Assembly: GCA_025455665.1 (NCBI GenBank)
Contig: JALOMC010000021.1
Span: forward strand, 1 to 14,949
Reading direction: 5' to 3'
Source of the DNA: Chitinophagaceae bacterium
GTDB lineage: Bacteria > Bacteroidota > Bacteroidia > Chitinophagales > Chitinophagaceae
DNA length: 14,949 nucleotides
Part shown: in pieces, positions 8,301 to 14,949 of the stretch
Layout: each line of letters starts with the position of its first letter
How positions within the stretch are numbered: position 1 is the first letter of the stretch
Made by a program: the position numbers and the translations under genes
The notes under the pieces: generated by a model
What the model saw: the letters and a program-made list of their open reading frames with translations, nothing else
Database searches by the model: none
What the model was told of the DNA's origin: nothing

Positions 8301-11300
8301 TTTGTAGTAGAAGCGCAACGGCACATTGGCAGCAGCATAAGGCGAGTTGTTGTTGATAGTCACTGTCACCGTAAAGTCTTCGTTGACAGCAGGATTGGGT
8401 TTGCTGAACTGGATGTCGCTGGCAAATACATGCAGGTCCAGCACTTCACGGGTGACAATGGGGCCGGAGCGATAAGGCGTCAGCAATGCATCATTGCCAT
8501 TGGCATCGGTAGCAAAAAACTGGTATCCGTAGTTTTCGCCTACGGGCAAGAAGGTGCTGTACGAGTACACTTCGCCCGTTATCCAGTTACTGCCGGCGCC
8601 CTGCTTGGTCATGCTAAAGAGATCTTCACCTTCATCAGCATAGTCGCCATCTTTATTTTTATCGATACCCACTTTAGGAAAACCCGCCATGGGTGCAACG
8701 CCGTTGGGGTGCTTGTACACTACGCTGTAGGTATAAAATGCAGGTTGGCCCACTGCCGGGTTTACCCCCGATTGGCCATCATACGGTGCACGGCCTACAA
8801 ATTCCAGTCCGGGCGGGTTGCCCGGTATTACACCACTGCCCGATACCAGGGCTCGCAACAGGCCGAGGCCGGGCGTATTGGTACGTACCGTAATGGTGCC
8901 GCTGTAGGCTGCCACTGCCGTTGGGTTGAATCGCACATTCAGGTTGGCGGTGCCACCCACCGGTATATCCAGTATGCCACTGGTACTGCCGGTAAAGCGG
9001 GTGCTACTGCTGCTGACCGAAGTAATGCGGATAGCGATATTGCCCGTGTTGCGTATTTGCAACGGTTGCGTTACAAAAGTGTTGCGGGGTACTTTGCCAA
9101 AGCTGTACGATGCTGGTACCACCGTCCAGGCAGGTGCCGGGGTGGCACCAGTACCACGCAGCGCAATATTGAAAGTGCCGGCACTGGTTTGTACTTGCAT
9201 TTCGCCCTGGTAAAACAGGCTGGCGGTGGGGCGGAACCGCACTGGTATTTGTACGCTGGTGCCGGCGGGCAGCGTGGCTGGTGTGGCAAAGCTGGTACTG
9301 AAGGGCAGGGCCACACCTGCGACGCTGGTGATGGTTTCGCTGAGGGTACCCGTGTTGGTAATGCTGAGCAGGAGGGTGCGTGTGCTATCTATCACCACCC
9401 CTTCAAATTGTAGGAAGCCGGGCGAAAGGGTGAGGTTGCTGAAATTGACTTGTACCTGCACCGTATCATTAGCTGTGCAGCCGCTGGCACTGGTGCCAGT
9501 CACTATAAATTGGCTGGTAGTGGTAGGCGCTACTACTATAGCACTGGTAGTGGCACCCGTACTCCAGCGATAGGTGCTGGCGCCGCTGGCTTGCAGCGTA
9601 GCACTACTGCCGCGAAGGATACTTTGATCGGGCCCGGCCTGTACTACCGGTAGCGGCTGTACAAATACGGTGGTTTGCAGCTGGCGGGTGCTGCAGTTAT
9701 TGGCATCGGTGAGGGTGGCAGTGTAGGTGGTGGTGGTAGCAGGTGCTACAGTGTAGGTGCTGCTGGCAGGGCCATTTTGCCATTGGGTAAAACCAGCACC
9801 ATTGGTGCGCAACACTACGCTTTGTCCCACGCAGATGCTTGTATCCCGGCTGATGCTGAAGCTGGCAGGTGCATGCCGCACTACCGATGCCAGCAGCGAA
9901 TCGTTTTGCGGTCGCTGATCGCCGGCCAGTTGGGAGCGCAGCAGTACCTGGTAGGCCACCCCCGTTTGCGGGAAAATGCCGGTGGTAGCAAAAGTGAAGC
10001 TGGCATTGCTTCCCGGGGCAATGGTGCCGGTAAAAGTTTCTGTTACCGGTGGATTGTTTCCTATCTGGTATGAGATCGGGAAATTGGAAGCAGGCTGCGT
10101 ACCTGTGTTGCGCAGGTCGACACTGATGGCGGCATTTACGCCGGTTTGGCAAGCATTGGCGGGTGCCGTCAGTGCTATTACTTGTACATCGGCAGCAGGT
10201 GGCGGCGTTACCACAAAGCTGGTATTGGCAGTAGCAGCCGGCAGGTAGTTGGCGTCGCCGGCTTGTGTGGCATTGATGCTCACAGTACCACCGGCCCCCA
10301 GCAGGCTGATGGTATTGCCACTGATGCTGGCTACTCCGCTGGTGGGTACCGTTTGTACACTCAGTGCCACCGGCAAGCCCGAACTGGCAACCGCCAATAC
10401 GCTGAAAGGAACATCGCTGAAGCTTTTGGTGCCGGGCGTTTGCAAACTAATGCTTTGGCTGGCTTTTGCTATTACCAGGTTGGCACTGGCACTGCCCTGA
10501 AAATTAGCGGATGTAATGGTGGCTACTACCAGGTAAGTGCCAGCGTTTACCGGAGCGGTGGTGCTGCCGTTGTAGGTGAGTGCCACATTCAGGCCCAGTG
10601 GCGTAGTAGTGGCCAGGGCTTGCTTGCCGGTGCTGTCAAATACATGGCTGAGATTACTGATAACTACTGCAGCCGCTGCTCTGTTTACCACGATGCTTTG
10701 GGTGGCTTCTGCTGCATTAAAGCTGGCATTGCCTTCTTGTACTGCTTTTACTACGATGGTGCCGGCACCTGCGATGGTCACGGTATTGCCAGCTATGCTG
10801 CCGGGGCCGCTTACAATGCTGTAGCTGCTGATGCTAAGGCCTGAGCTGGCTGTAGCCGATATAGTGAAGGGCGCATCGCCAAATATTTTGGCAGGTACAT
10901 TGGTAAAGCTGATTGTTTGATTGCTTTTGGCCACCGGTACATTTACCGGCGTACTGCGGTTGCCCGTACCACAGTTGTTGGTATAGGCCACACTAAAGTC
11001 GCCAAAGTCAGTATTGGCGATGCTGATGCTTTGGTTGGTAGCGCCGGGTAGCAATGCATCGTTGCGGTACCACTGCCAGCCGCTGGCGCCTGCGGTGAGG
11101 CCCGATGCTGTAAGGGTGCGGCCGGCAAGGCTAATGCCTGGTATCAGGCTGGGTGGTCCGCTTACTACGTTTACCGATAGTGCAGTGCTGTTGCCCGTAC
11201 CACAAGCATTGCTGGCGGTAGCCGTCAATACATGTGTGCCAATGGCGTTCCAGTTTACTACTGTATTGGTACCGGTAGATGGGCTGATAGTGCCACCACT

Positions 11301-13184
11301 GGCTACATTCCATTGGTAGCTGATGCCCGGCGCAGCACTTGCTATGCTGTACTGCTGGCTGCCAAGGCATACATTGTTGTTGCCAGTGATGCTGAAGCTG
11401 GCAGCGGGAACGCGGTTAATGGTGAGTGGCAGGCTGGTATCGCTGATATCGGCAGGGGCACTGGCCAGTATGCGAATGCGGTAGTTGCTGCCGGCTGCCG
11501 TGCCGGCTGGTATGGTAGCATTAATGCTGCCGGCAGTTGTGCCACTCAGGGTACCAATCACAACAGGTGCATCAAAGTTGCCGCTGGCATTGCTTAGCTG
11601 GGCTGTGTATACGTTTCCATTGTTGTAGGGCAGGTTAATGGTAAATGGAATGGTCACATTGCCACCGGCACAAATACTGGATGGCGTAAGAGTGCCCACC
11701 GAAATCAAGAGCTCAGTAGCTGGCGGACGGGTGAAGCTACCAACATTGGTAATACTCCATTTGCCATTGGCATCCTGGCTGCGCAAAAACAAGAAATGCC
11801 GCCCCACGCTATACACGCTGATGTCAACTGGTACCGCTATATCAGCCAGTTGTGCGCCGGCACTTATCGGAATATTGATGCCGTTGCCAAAGCCCGGATC
11901 ATTGTCTACAAAGTATTCAGCTTTTACAATGTTGGCAGCTGCCGCAGCCACGCCTGGCCTGAAAAATGGCAGTCGGTTGCTGATGCTCCATTTGCCTTGT
12001 GCATCTTGCGAACGAATCACCAGCGTATGTAGCCCTGCTGTGATGCCGGAAAGATCCACCAGTACAGTTTGGTTGCTGATGTTGGTACTGGCGGCTACGG
12101 GGATATTGATAGCATTGCCAAAGCCCGGATCATTGTCGATATAGTATTCTGCTTTGGTCACCTGCGGCAGCGCAAGGCCTGCGGCACTGGTTTTGAAAAA
12201 GCTGGCCCGGTTGCTCACACTCCAGTTGCCATTGGTACTGCGGCTGCGAATGAACAAATTGTGAAAGCCATCGCTGATCTGGCTCAGATCGATGCTGGCT
12301 GATTGATCGGCGAGGTTGGTGCCCGGTGTAATGCTGAGTGCCTGCGCATTGCCAAAGCCTGGATCGGTATCAATGAAATATTCTACCCTGCTGACCGGGC
12401 TGGTTGCCAGGTTTGATAAGTCGGCTTTGAAAAAGCCACTCCGATTGCTGATGCTCCATTGCCCAGCTGCATTACGGGTACGAATAAAAAAGTGGTGAAA
12501 GCCCGCACTCACATTATTCAGCGGCACCACCACCGATTGATTACTGATGTTGCTGCCGGCTGCTATGCTGATGGGTGTGGCGTTGCCAAATCCAGGATCT
12601 GTATCGATGAAATACTCGGCCGCACTGATATTGCTTAATGTGCTGCTAACAACACTGGTTTTAAAAAAATTGGCACGATTGGTTACACTCCATCTGCCGT
12701 TGGCATCCTGGCTGCGTACAAACAGACTGTGTAGTCCGTCGCTAATGTTGGTAAGATTGATGGCAGCTGTTTGTTTGGCTACATTGGTTGATGGGCTGAT
12801 GTTGAGTTGTATCGCATTGCCAAATCCCGGATCATTGTCAATGTAATATTCTGCCTTTGCTATTTGAGGTGTGCCGGTATTGCCCAACCGGCTGATGAAA
12901 AACGGCGAACGGTTGGAGATACTCCATCTGCCATTTGCGTCTTTGCTGCGCAAATACAAGTAATGAAAGCCACTGCTCAGACCGGCAATATTGATGCTGT
13001 GTGTTTGGTTGGCAATATTGCTGGCAGCTGCTACAGGTATCTGCTGCCCTTGTCCAAACCCCGGGTCGGTATCTATAAAATACTCCACCTGGGTAATGCT
13101 GGGTTGCGCAAATACAGGGGTGCTGAACTGGCTGGCCATGGCCAACAAACACAGGTAAAATATCAGGCGGATGGTAGGCTTCAT
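5127..13184 (-). CDS. Giant T9SS-exported protein with DPGFG repeats, MBG-like, ASH-like and CARDB-like domains
   Basis: The product has 2685 residues from the ATG at 13184, chosen because it puts a clean signal peptide at the N-terminus (MKPTIRLIF..., likely cleavage after VFA at residue 26). An upstream in-frame ATG at 13235 adds 17 polar residues and sits inside a hairpin. Approximate domain order: six 78-residue EYFIDTDPGFG repeats (28-487); Ig/PKD-like domains (490-750); three MBG-like domains (752-993); a CARDB-like domain (995-1100); two Ig-like domains (1105-1250); two ASH/choice-of-anchor-like domains (1250-1452); a domain with the acidic loop DKNKDGDYADEGED (1452-1579); a CARDB-like domain (1580-1695); a CarbpepD-like and Cys-rich segment (1707-1832); further CARDB-like domains (about 1925-2505); a fibronectin-like LQWRTSNEVNVKHFELERS domain (2502-2600); and a T9SS type A sorting domain (2603-2685). 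It is probably a very long surface or released adhesin/structural protein. No catalytic site was recognised. Confidence 0.93.
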   Translation of the reverse strand: MKPTIRLIFYLCLLAMASQFSTPVFAQPSITQVEYFIDTDPGFGQGQQIPVAAASNIANQTHSINIAGLSSGFHYLYLRSKDANGRWSISNRSPFFISRLGNTGTPQIAKAEYYIDNDPGFGNAIQLNISPSTNVAKQTAAINLTNISDGLHSLFVRSQDANGRWSVTNRANFFKTSVVSSTLSNISAAEYFIDTDPGFGNATPISIAAGSNISNQSVVVPLNNVSAGFHHFFIRTRNAAGQWSISNRSGFFKADLSNLATSPVSRVEYFIDTDPGFGNAQALSITPGTNLADQSASIDLSQISDGFHNLFIRSRSTNGNWSVSNRASFFKTSAAGLALPQVTKAEYYIDNDPGFGNAINIPVAASTNISNQTVLVDLSGITAGLHTLVIRSQDAQGKWSISNRLPFFRPGVAAAAANIVKAEYFVDNDPGFGNGINIPISAGAQLADIAVPVDISVYSVGRHFLFLRSQDANGKWSITNVGSFTRPPATELLISVGTLTPSSICAGGNVTIPFTINLPYNNGNVYTAQLSNASGNFDAPVVIGTLSGTTAGSINATIPAGTAAGSNYRIRILASAPADISDTSLPLTINRVPAASFSITGNNNVCLGSQQYSIASAAPGISYQWNVASGGTISPSTGTNTVVNWNAIGTHVLTATASNACGTGNSTALSVNVVSGPPSLIPGISLAGRTLTASGLTAGASGWQWYRNDALLPGATNQSISIANTDFGDFSVAYTNNCGTGNRSTPVNVPVAKSNQTISFTNVPAKIFGDAPFTISATASSGLSISSYSIVSGPGSIAGNTVTIAGAGTIVVKAVQEGNASFNAAEATQSIVVNRAAAAVVISNLSHVFDSTGKQALATTTPLGLNVALTYNGSTTAPVNAGTYLVVATITSANFQGSASANLVIAKASQSISLQTPGTKSFSDVPFSVLAVASSGLPVALSVQTVPTSGVASISGNTISLLGAGGTVSINATQAGDANYLPAATANTSFVVTPPPAADVQVIALTAPANACQTGVNAAISVDLRNTGTQPASNFPISYQIGNNPPVTETFTGTIAPGSNASFTFATTGIFPQTGVAYQVLLRSQLAGDQRPQNDSLLASVVRHAPASFSISRDTSICVGQSVVLRTNGAGFTQWQNGPASSTYTVAPATTTTYTATLTDANNCSTRQLQTTVFVQPLPVVQAGPDQSILRGSSATLQASGASTYRWSTGATTSAIVVAPTTTSQFIVTGTSASGCTANDTVQVQVNFSNLTLSPGFLQFEGVVIDSTRTLLLSITNTGTLSETITSVAGVALPFSTSFATPATLPAGTSVQIPVRFRPTASLFYQGEMQVQTSAGTFNIALRGTGATPAPAWTVVPASYSFGKVPRNTFVTQPLQIRNTGNIAIRITSVSSSSTRFTGSTSGILDIPVGGTANLNVRFNPTAVAAYSGTITVRTNTPGLGLLRALVSGSGVIPGNPPGLEFVGRAPYDGQSGVNPAVGQPAFYTYSVVYKHPNGVAPMAGFPKVGIDKNKDGDYADEGEDLFSMTKQGAGSNWITGEVYSYSTFLPVGENYGYQFFATDANGNDALLTPYRSGPIVTREVLDLHVFASDIQFSKPNPAVNEDFTVTVTINNNSPYAAANVPLRFYYKDSLFLFNDTIPFIDGKTSVSVSHTLNFSPDGFYPIKVWIDSANTLGEGNLLNNYASRPVIVGDFTVPGTIDVVQTAVPSGCLKGKVTYSGRATYRGLNLAGTPPVEGAEVTINTPFGTLKTTTDINGNFYLYDDPCARDVDPAGCKGYLCDVLYNYSIEITDFTLTSPLSTGTVLRPCDGCIRTARLQQALGLDLCKLENKPMTLTASIANFEVDRSTGEIICAPTVYNDTITLYLNGQLVATHIEDSIYTCDSKRYTYTIPGLPLGQHEVSMNHVYYLNGQRIEQATAQPFSVTRDLPDIELRSYSRTGATSFVVPFANESVCTPAGRFTLYLYDSLPGYQEKVLIDSLLVESLPPTGVGAIRYNNPLWEPGCHYLTALADVRQEVPELVETNNKYEFIFCVPKPDIVVGPTGRQGNIRPSSSSANPGMQVNFSLPITNIGTPARSPFAVQFRANGALMGSAVNVSSLNTQQQVTVLSPAFTVPTNPCPVMITAKVDSEEEVDEASEINNFDTAYYGININAGRSCDDELDNLGAGFFNNDDPLGTINCLPYVAPKGVLTYLATTVRNTGSRDARNVQVQFKLNGQILGTDVVPLLRAGEAKETGFFYAFDTVGRFIVNAFADYTREICEINERDNIGNIHVDARRTIADLEVLSQYIAPSNLNPLPNQPITVVGSIVNEGDAPAPPSVVRFWVDDVQLGIDIPIDSLYPGQDTTVLATSSYASGIVGPKIVKLTADIKRQVTERRKGNNEATRAIIVGAAPDFASARAEGISIQPAGFGVGDTVNLRYYIRNYGGDGGAAWVRFFYRNSSGEKILIDSLRIGLESNDSTRMSLRWRIPAAIGTIITEIAGAIPPEFNELNNVDSLRFDAALPLTLLSFTGTAKPQGALLQWRTSNEVNVKHFELERSTDGRRFSAIATIRATNGSAVHQYQYTDAEFVQLPSTQLYYRLRMVDIDGSHSYSQVVLLRKELAQVRISTYPNPVRQQLQVQLETPFAAQYQLQLTDLQGRLLLQRQQTVQPGTTSLTIPTQQLPQGLYLLVVRSSDGQQQEFKIVKE
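11724..13103 (-). repeat. Six tandem 78-residue EYFIDTDPGFG repeats
   Basis: The glutamate of the EYF/EYY motif is at residues 34, 112, 190, 268, 346 and 423 (2685-residue numbering), so four spacings are exactly 78 residues (234 bases) and the last is 77. Each unit reads xxEY(F/Y)(I/V)D(T/N)DPGFG, then an NI/NLxxQ element, then GxHxLFxRSxDAxGxWSISNRxxFF. Units 2 and 5 share KAEYYIDNDPGFGNAI, and units 1 and 4 share VEYFIDTDPGFG. That would fit duplication of a three-unit block but does not prove it. The DxDPGFG acidic loop could bind a metal such as calcium (inference). Similar repeats occur in other Bacteroidota exported proteins; I know of no established function. Confidence 0.9.
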
Positions 13185-13228
13185 GGGGGGCGGAGCGTAG
13201 GGGTGGCAAAAAGAAACAGCAATGCGGT

Positions 13229-13261
13229 CAGGCATCGTAGCAAAGCGCTATCCGATGCCTG
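13229..13261 (-). other. Intergenic hairpin between the beta-helix and giant genes
   Basis: The arms CAGGCATCG (13229-13237) and CGATGCCTG (13253-13261) are perfect 9-base inverted repeats. Inside them, TAGC (13238-13241) pairs with GCTA (13247-13250) around a 5-base loop, leaving a 2-base bulge (TC, 13251-13252). It begins 32 bases after the beta-helix stop in the direction of transcription. A U-rich run (TTTCTTTTT in the transcript, 13208-13216) follows 12 bases later. It could be a weak terminator/attenuator or an mRNA 3'-end stabiliser that lowers or decouples expression of the giant gene. Confidence 0.6.
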
Positions 13262-13293
13262 TGCTTGTATGAATTGACCGGATACTACAGCAA

Positions 13294-14301
13294 TTAGTTA
13301 TTGCTACGGGTGCTGAAGGTGATGGTCATGCTGTTGCCAGCAGGTGCAGCCGGTACGGTAAGGCGATAGATGGAAGGAATGGCAGGAGTAGCGCCCAGGC
13401 GGTAGGGATTGCCACCGCCAAATGCGCCACAGTCAATACCACCTTCGCCGGCACCCAAAGCAGGGCTACCCGGGCGAAGCTGAAAAGCATTGTCTACAAA
13501 ACCGGCATTGGCATTCAGAAATATCGTACTCATATCGGCAAACGTGAAACCGGAGGGAGGAGTGCCGGTGCCGGGTGCAAAGTTGTTGCCCACGTTGCAA
13601 TTGACGAATGAAGTATTCAATGACCGGTTGAAGATATTGTTGGCCACCACACTGTTGTTAATGGCCGCTGCATCATTGGCATTACCAGCCCTGATAACGT
13701 TGTTGGTGATAACGCCATCCGAAGATGCATCGGAAGCCACAAGGCCCCAGATGATATTGTTACTGATGACGATGTTATTGCTGTTATTGGTAAATCTGAT
13801 CGATGTGACCATGCTACGGCTGATGACAATATTGTCAGCATTGTTGATTTCAATGTGTGGTCTGCCGCAGCAGTTAACGTTGTCAAAGCTGCCGGCAGCA
13901 TCGCCCACACAGCCGGTCAGCGTTATGTTGGCTACCCCGGTGCCGATGTTGATGCCATCAGCAAATCGTACACTGATGACGCTTCCATTGGCACCAGTGT
14001 TATTGATACTGATGTTGCCAACAAATGCATGCTTGGGATCGGCTTGCAGGTCGGGGTTGGCGGTCGAAAAGGCACCGGTGCCCAATATCACCAGTCGCTT
14101 GGTCATGCTCAGATTGCCGTAGCTGTTCAGGCTGGGCTCCAGGTGAATGGTATCGCCGGGGGCAGCGCCATTGTGGGCAGCCTGCAGGGTAGTAAAATCG
14201 GCGGTTACGCCAGTACTATTGTTGACCCGCCATATTTTGGCCTCGGCGGCGGGCAGATTCAGCAGGGTAGTCAGTACCAGGGCAGAGAGTAGTCGGGTCA
14301 T
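13294..14301 (-). CDS. Secreted right-handed parallel beta-helix protein
   Basis: The product has 335 residues from the ATG at 14301, which gives an ideal signal peptide (MTRLLSALVLTTLL..., cleavage after AEA at residue 21). A GTG 13 codons upstream is in frame but would put polar residues ahead of it. Residues 32-57 (DFTTLQAAHNGAAPGDTIHLEPS) are the usual opening of bacterial parallel beta-helix proteins. The middle (about 95-240) is a run of short N-rich, V/I-rich rungs such as NNADNIVISRS, NNSNNIVISNNIIWG and GVITNNVIRAG, typical of pectate-lyase-like solenoids. A GSPALGAGEGGIDCGAFGG segment and the tail IPSIYRLTVP...TITFSTRSNN close it. I see no polysaccharide-lyase catalytic constellation, so a binding or structural role is as likely as enzymatic activity. 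It has no T9SS sorting domain and lies 109 bases upstream of the giant gene. Confidence 0.85.
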   Translation of the reverse strand: MTRLLSALVLTTLLNLPAAEAKIWRVNNSTGVTADFTTLQAAHNGAAPGDTIHLEPSLNSYGNLSMTKRLVILGTGAFSTANPDLQADPKHAFVGNISINNTGANGSVISVRFADGINIGTGVANITLTGCVGDAAGSFDNVNCCGRPHIEINNADNIVISRSMVTSIRFTNNSNNIVISNNIIWGLVASDASSDGVITNNVIRAGNANDAAAINNSVVANNIFNRSLNTSFVNCNVGNNFAPGTGTPPSGFTFADMSTIFLNANAGFVDNAFQLRPGSPALGAGEGGIDCGAFGGGNPYRLGATPAIPSIYRLTVPAAPAGNSMTITFSTRSNN

Positions 14302-14471
14302 GTTGCAGCTATTTTGTGGTTTGAAGATGAATGACAACACCTCGTGAAGGGGTTATTCAAAACTCTTCTTTCTGGCAGCTCCAGTCAATCGCTATTTGTA
14401 GGGATAGAAACTGGCTGATGACGACTATTTAAGGCTTTCCGGTTGCTGCAGGGTATTTTCCATCCCTTTTC
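14302..14471. other. Intergenic region, no clear signals
   Basis: These 170 bases lie between the ELWxxDGT gene stop and the beta-helix start. On the coding strand I found no match to the Bacteroidota -7 consensus (TAnnTTTG) and no stable hairpin longer than 4-5 bp. No purine-rich ribosome binding site is evident before the ATG, which is common in this phylum. A promoter here is possible but not supported. Confidence 0.5.
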
Positions 14472-14949
14472 TTAGTTGCCGCTTACTTGCAGGTTGGCGC
14501 CTGTGGCTACTTGCACGCTGGCGCCACTTGCAATGGTCAATTGTCGCACATTTACCTGCCCGTTTATCACCGGAAATCGTGGCACAGCGGCGGGGATGGT
14601 CACCTGGCTATCCTGCGTCGGAACGCCATTGCTCCAGTTGGCAGCATTGGCCCAATCTGTATTGGCAGCACCTGTCCAGGTGGTAGCACTGGCAGCCGGC
14701 TGTAGCTTCCATATTTCGCGGCCGGTTTCAGGTGTTGTCAGTGCAAAAAACAGAGCGCCATTCAGCTCACGAAAAGAGGTAATGTCTGAACTGGTAGTAC
14801 CGGCACGCAAATCGGCCACCAGTTGGGTGCCGGCGTTGGTGCCATCCGTCACCCATATTTCACGGCCATTGGTGCCATTGCTGGCGGTAAAGTAAAGGCG
14901 ATTGCCCAGCGGGGCAAAGGTGGTGGGTGAGGAAGAAGTGATGCCGGGA
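14472..14949 (-). CDS. ELWxxDGT-repeat protein, C-terminal part
   Basis: The frame is open to the right edge, so the gene continues off the window and about 159 residues are visible. A GTG at 14852 lies inside a repeat unit and is not a real start. The visible part has an ELWxxDGT repeat: LGNRLYFTASNGTNGREIWVTDGTNAGTQLVADL, followed by a second half-unit ALFFALTTPETGREIWKL. Such repeats (often annotated hyalin-like or ELWxxDGT) occur in long extracellular proteins of Bacteroidota and other bacteria. The last 65 or so residues form an ANWSNGVPTQDSQVTIPA module with strands VRQLTIASG and VQVATGANLQVSGN before TAA (14472-14474). No T9SS type A domain follows. It is likely a surface or extracellular protein; it reads in the same direction as the three genes after it. 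Confidence 0.8.
   Translation of the reverse strand, partial: PGITSSSPTTFAPLGNRLYFTASNGTNGREIWVTDGTNAGTQLVADLRAGTTSSDITSFRELNGALFFALTTPETGREIWKLQPAASATTWTGAANTDWANAANWSNGVPTQDSQVTIPAAVPRFPVINGQVNVRQLTIASGASVQVATGANLQVSGN
14475..14685 (-). other. C-terminal ANWSNGVP beta module of the ELWxxDGT protein
   Basis: This encodes the final 70 or so residues, starting at TTWTGAANTDWANAANWS and ending at the stop with VQVATGANLQVSGN. The layout (GxxNTDWxNxxNWSxGxPxxxxxVxIP, then short hydrophobic strands) parallels the module that ends the 1659-residue protein. It probably forms a small beta-solenoid-like cap. Confidence 0.6.

Noticed and set aside
8079..9413. Long + strand open frame of 444 codons
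   Set aside because: It is antisense to recognisable ASH-like and CARDB-like domains of the giant T9SS protein; its translation is low-complexity with no motif.
11724..13103. Regularly spaced repeats as a CRISPR-like or satellite array
   Set aside because: The 234-base period is a multiple of three, the frame is open throughout and conservation follows protein motifs, so these are coding repeats.
13182..13235. ATG at 13235 as start of the giant gene
   Set aside because: It adds 17 polar residues ahead of a clean signal peptide and lies inside the hairpin stem; ATG 13184 is preferred.
13208..13261. Textbook Rho-independent terminator
   Set aside because: The stem is good but the U-rich run starts 12 bases beyond it and is interrupted, so termination is only a possibility.
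14299..14340. GTG at 14340 as start of the beta-helix gene
   Set aside because: ATG 14301 gives a proper signal peptide; the GTG start would bury it behind 13 extra residues.
14850..14852. GTG as the start of the ELWxxDGT gene
   Set aside because: The frame stays open to the window edge and the upstream residues (LGNRLYFTASNGTNGREIWV) complete the repeat unit, so this valine is internal.

Overview
The window looks like chromosomal DNA of a Bacteroidota member, probably a Chitinophagaceae-like lineage of roughly 50% GC. The evidence is a canonical type IX secretion (T9SS) type A C-terminal sorting domain, very large mosaic exported proteins built from PKD/Ig-like, MBG-like, CARDB-like and ASH-like modules, ELWxxDGT repeats, and an Omp85-type C-terminus. 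No species can be named. No RNA genes, mobile elements, CRISPR arrays or origin were seen.

Layout: the left edge (1-138, + strand) holds only the last 45 codons of an Omp85/D15-type outer-membrane protein. Everything else is on the - strand and reads right to left as four consecutive genes. These are the 3' end of an ELWxxDGT-repeat protein (14472-14949, continuing off the window), a 335-residue secreted right-handed beta-helix protein (13294-14301), a 2685-residue T9SS-exported mosaic protein that opens with six 78-residue EYFIDTDPGFG repeats (5127-13184), and a 1659-residue secreted protein (135-5114) with six Ig-like repeats, a beta-propeller, a carboxypeptidase-regulatory-like domain and a large helical block. 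The gaps are 170, 109 and 12 bases. The last two genes are almost certainly co-transcribed, and the whole run could be one operon. The 109-base gap contains a strong hairpin. The 1659-residue gene meets the Omp85 gene tail to tail with a 4-base overlap.

How they may work together: all four - strand products look exported and built for the cell surface or extracellular space, and none has a recognisable catalytic motif. Only the 2685-residue protein has the classical T9SS sorting domain. The two proteins at the ends of the run both finish instead in a short GNWS/ANWS beta module. The beta-helix protein finishes in an IYRLTVP...STRSNN tail. The least explained parts are the roughly 550-residue helical region inside the 1659-residue protein, the DPGFG repeat array, and the alternative C-terminal modules.
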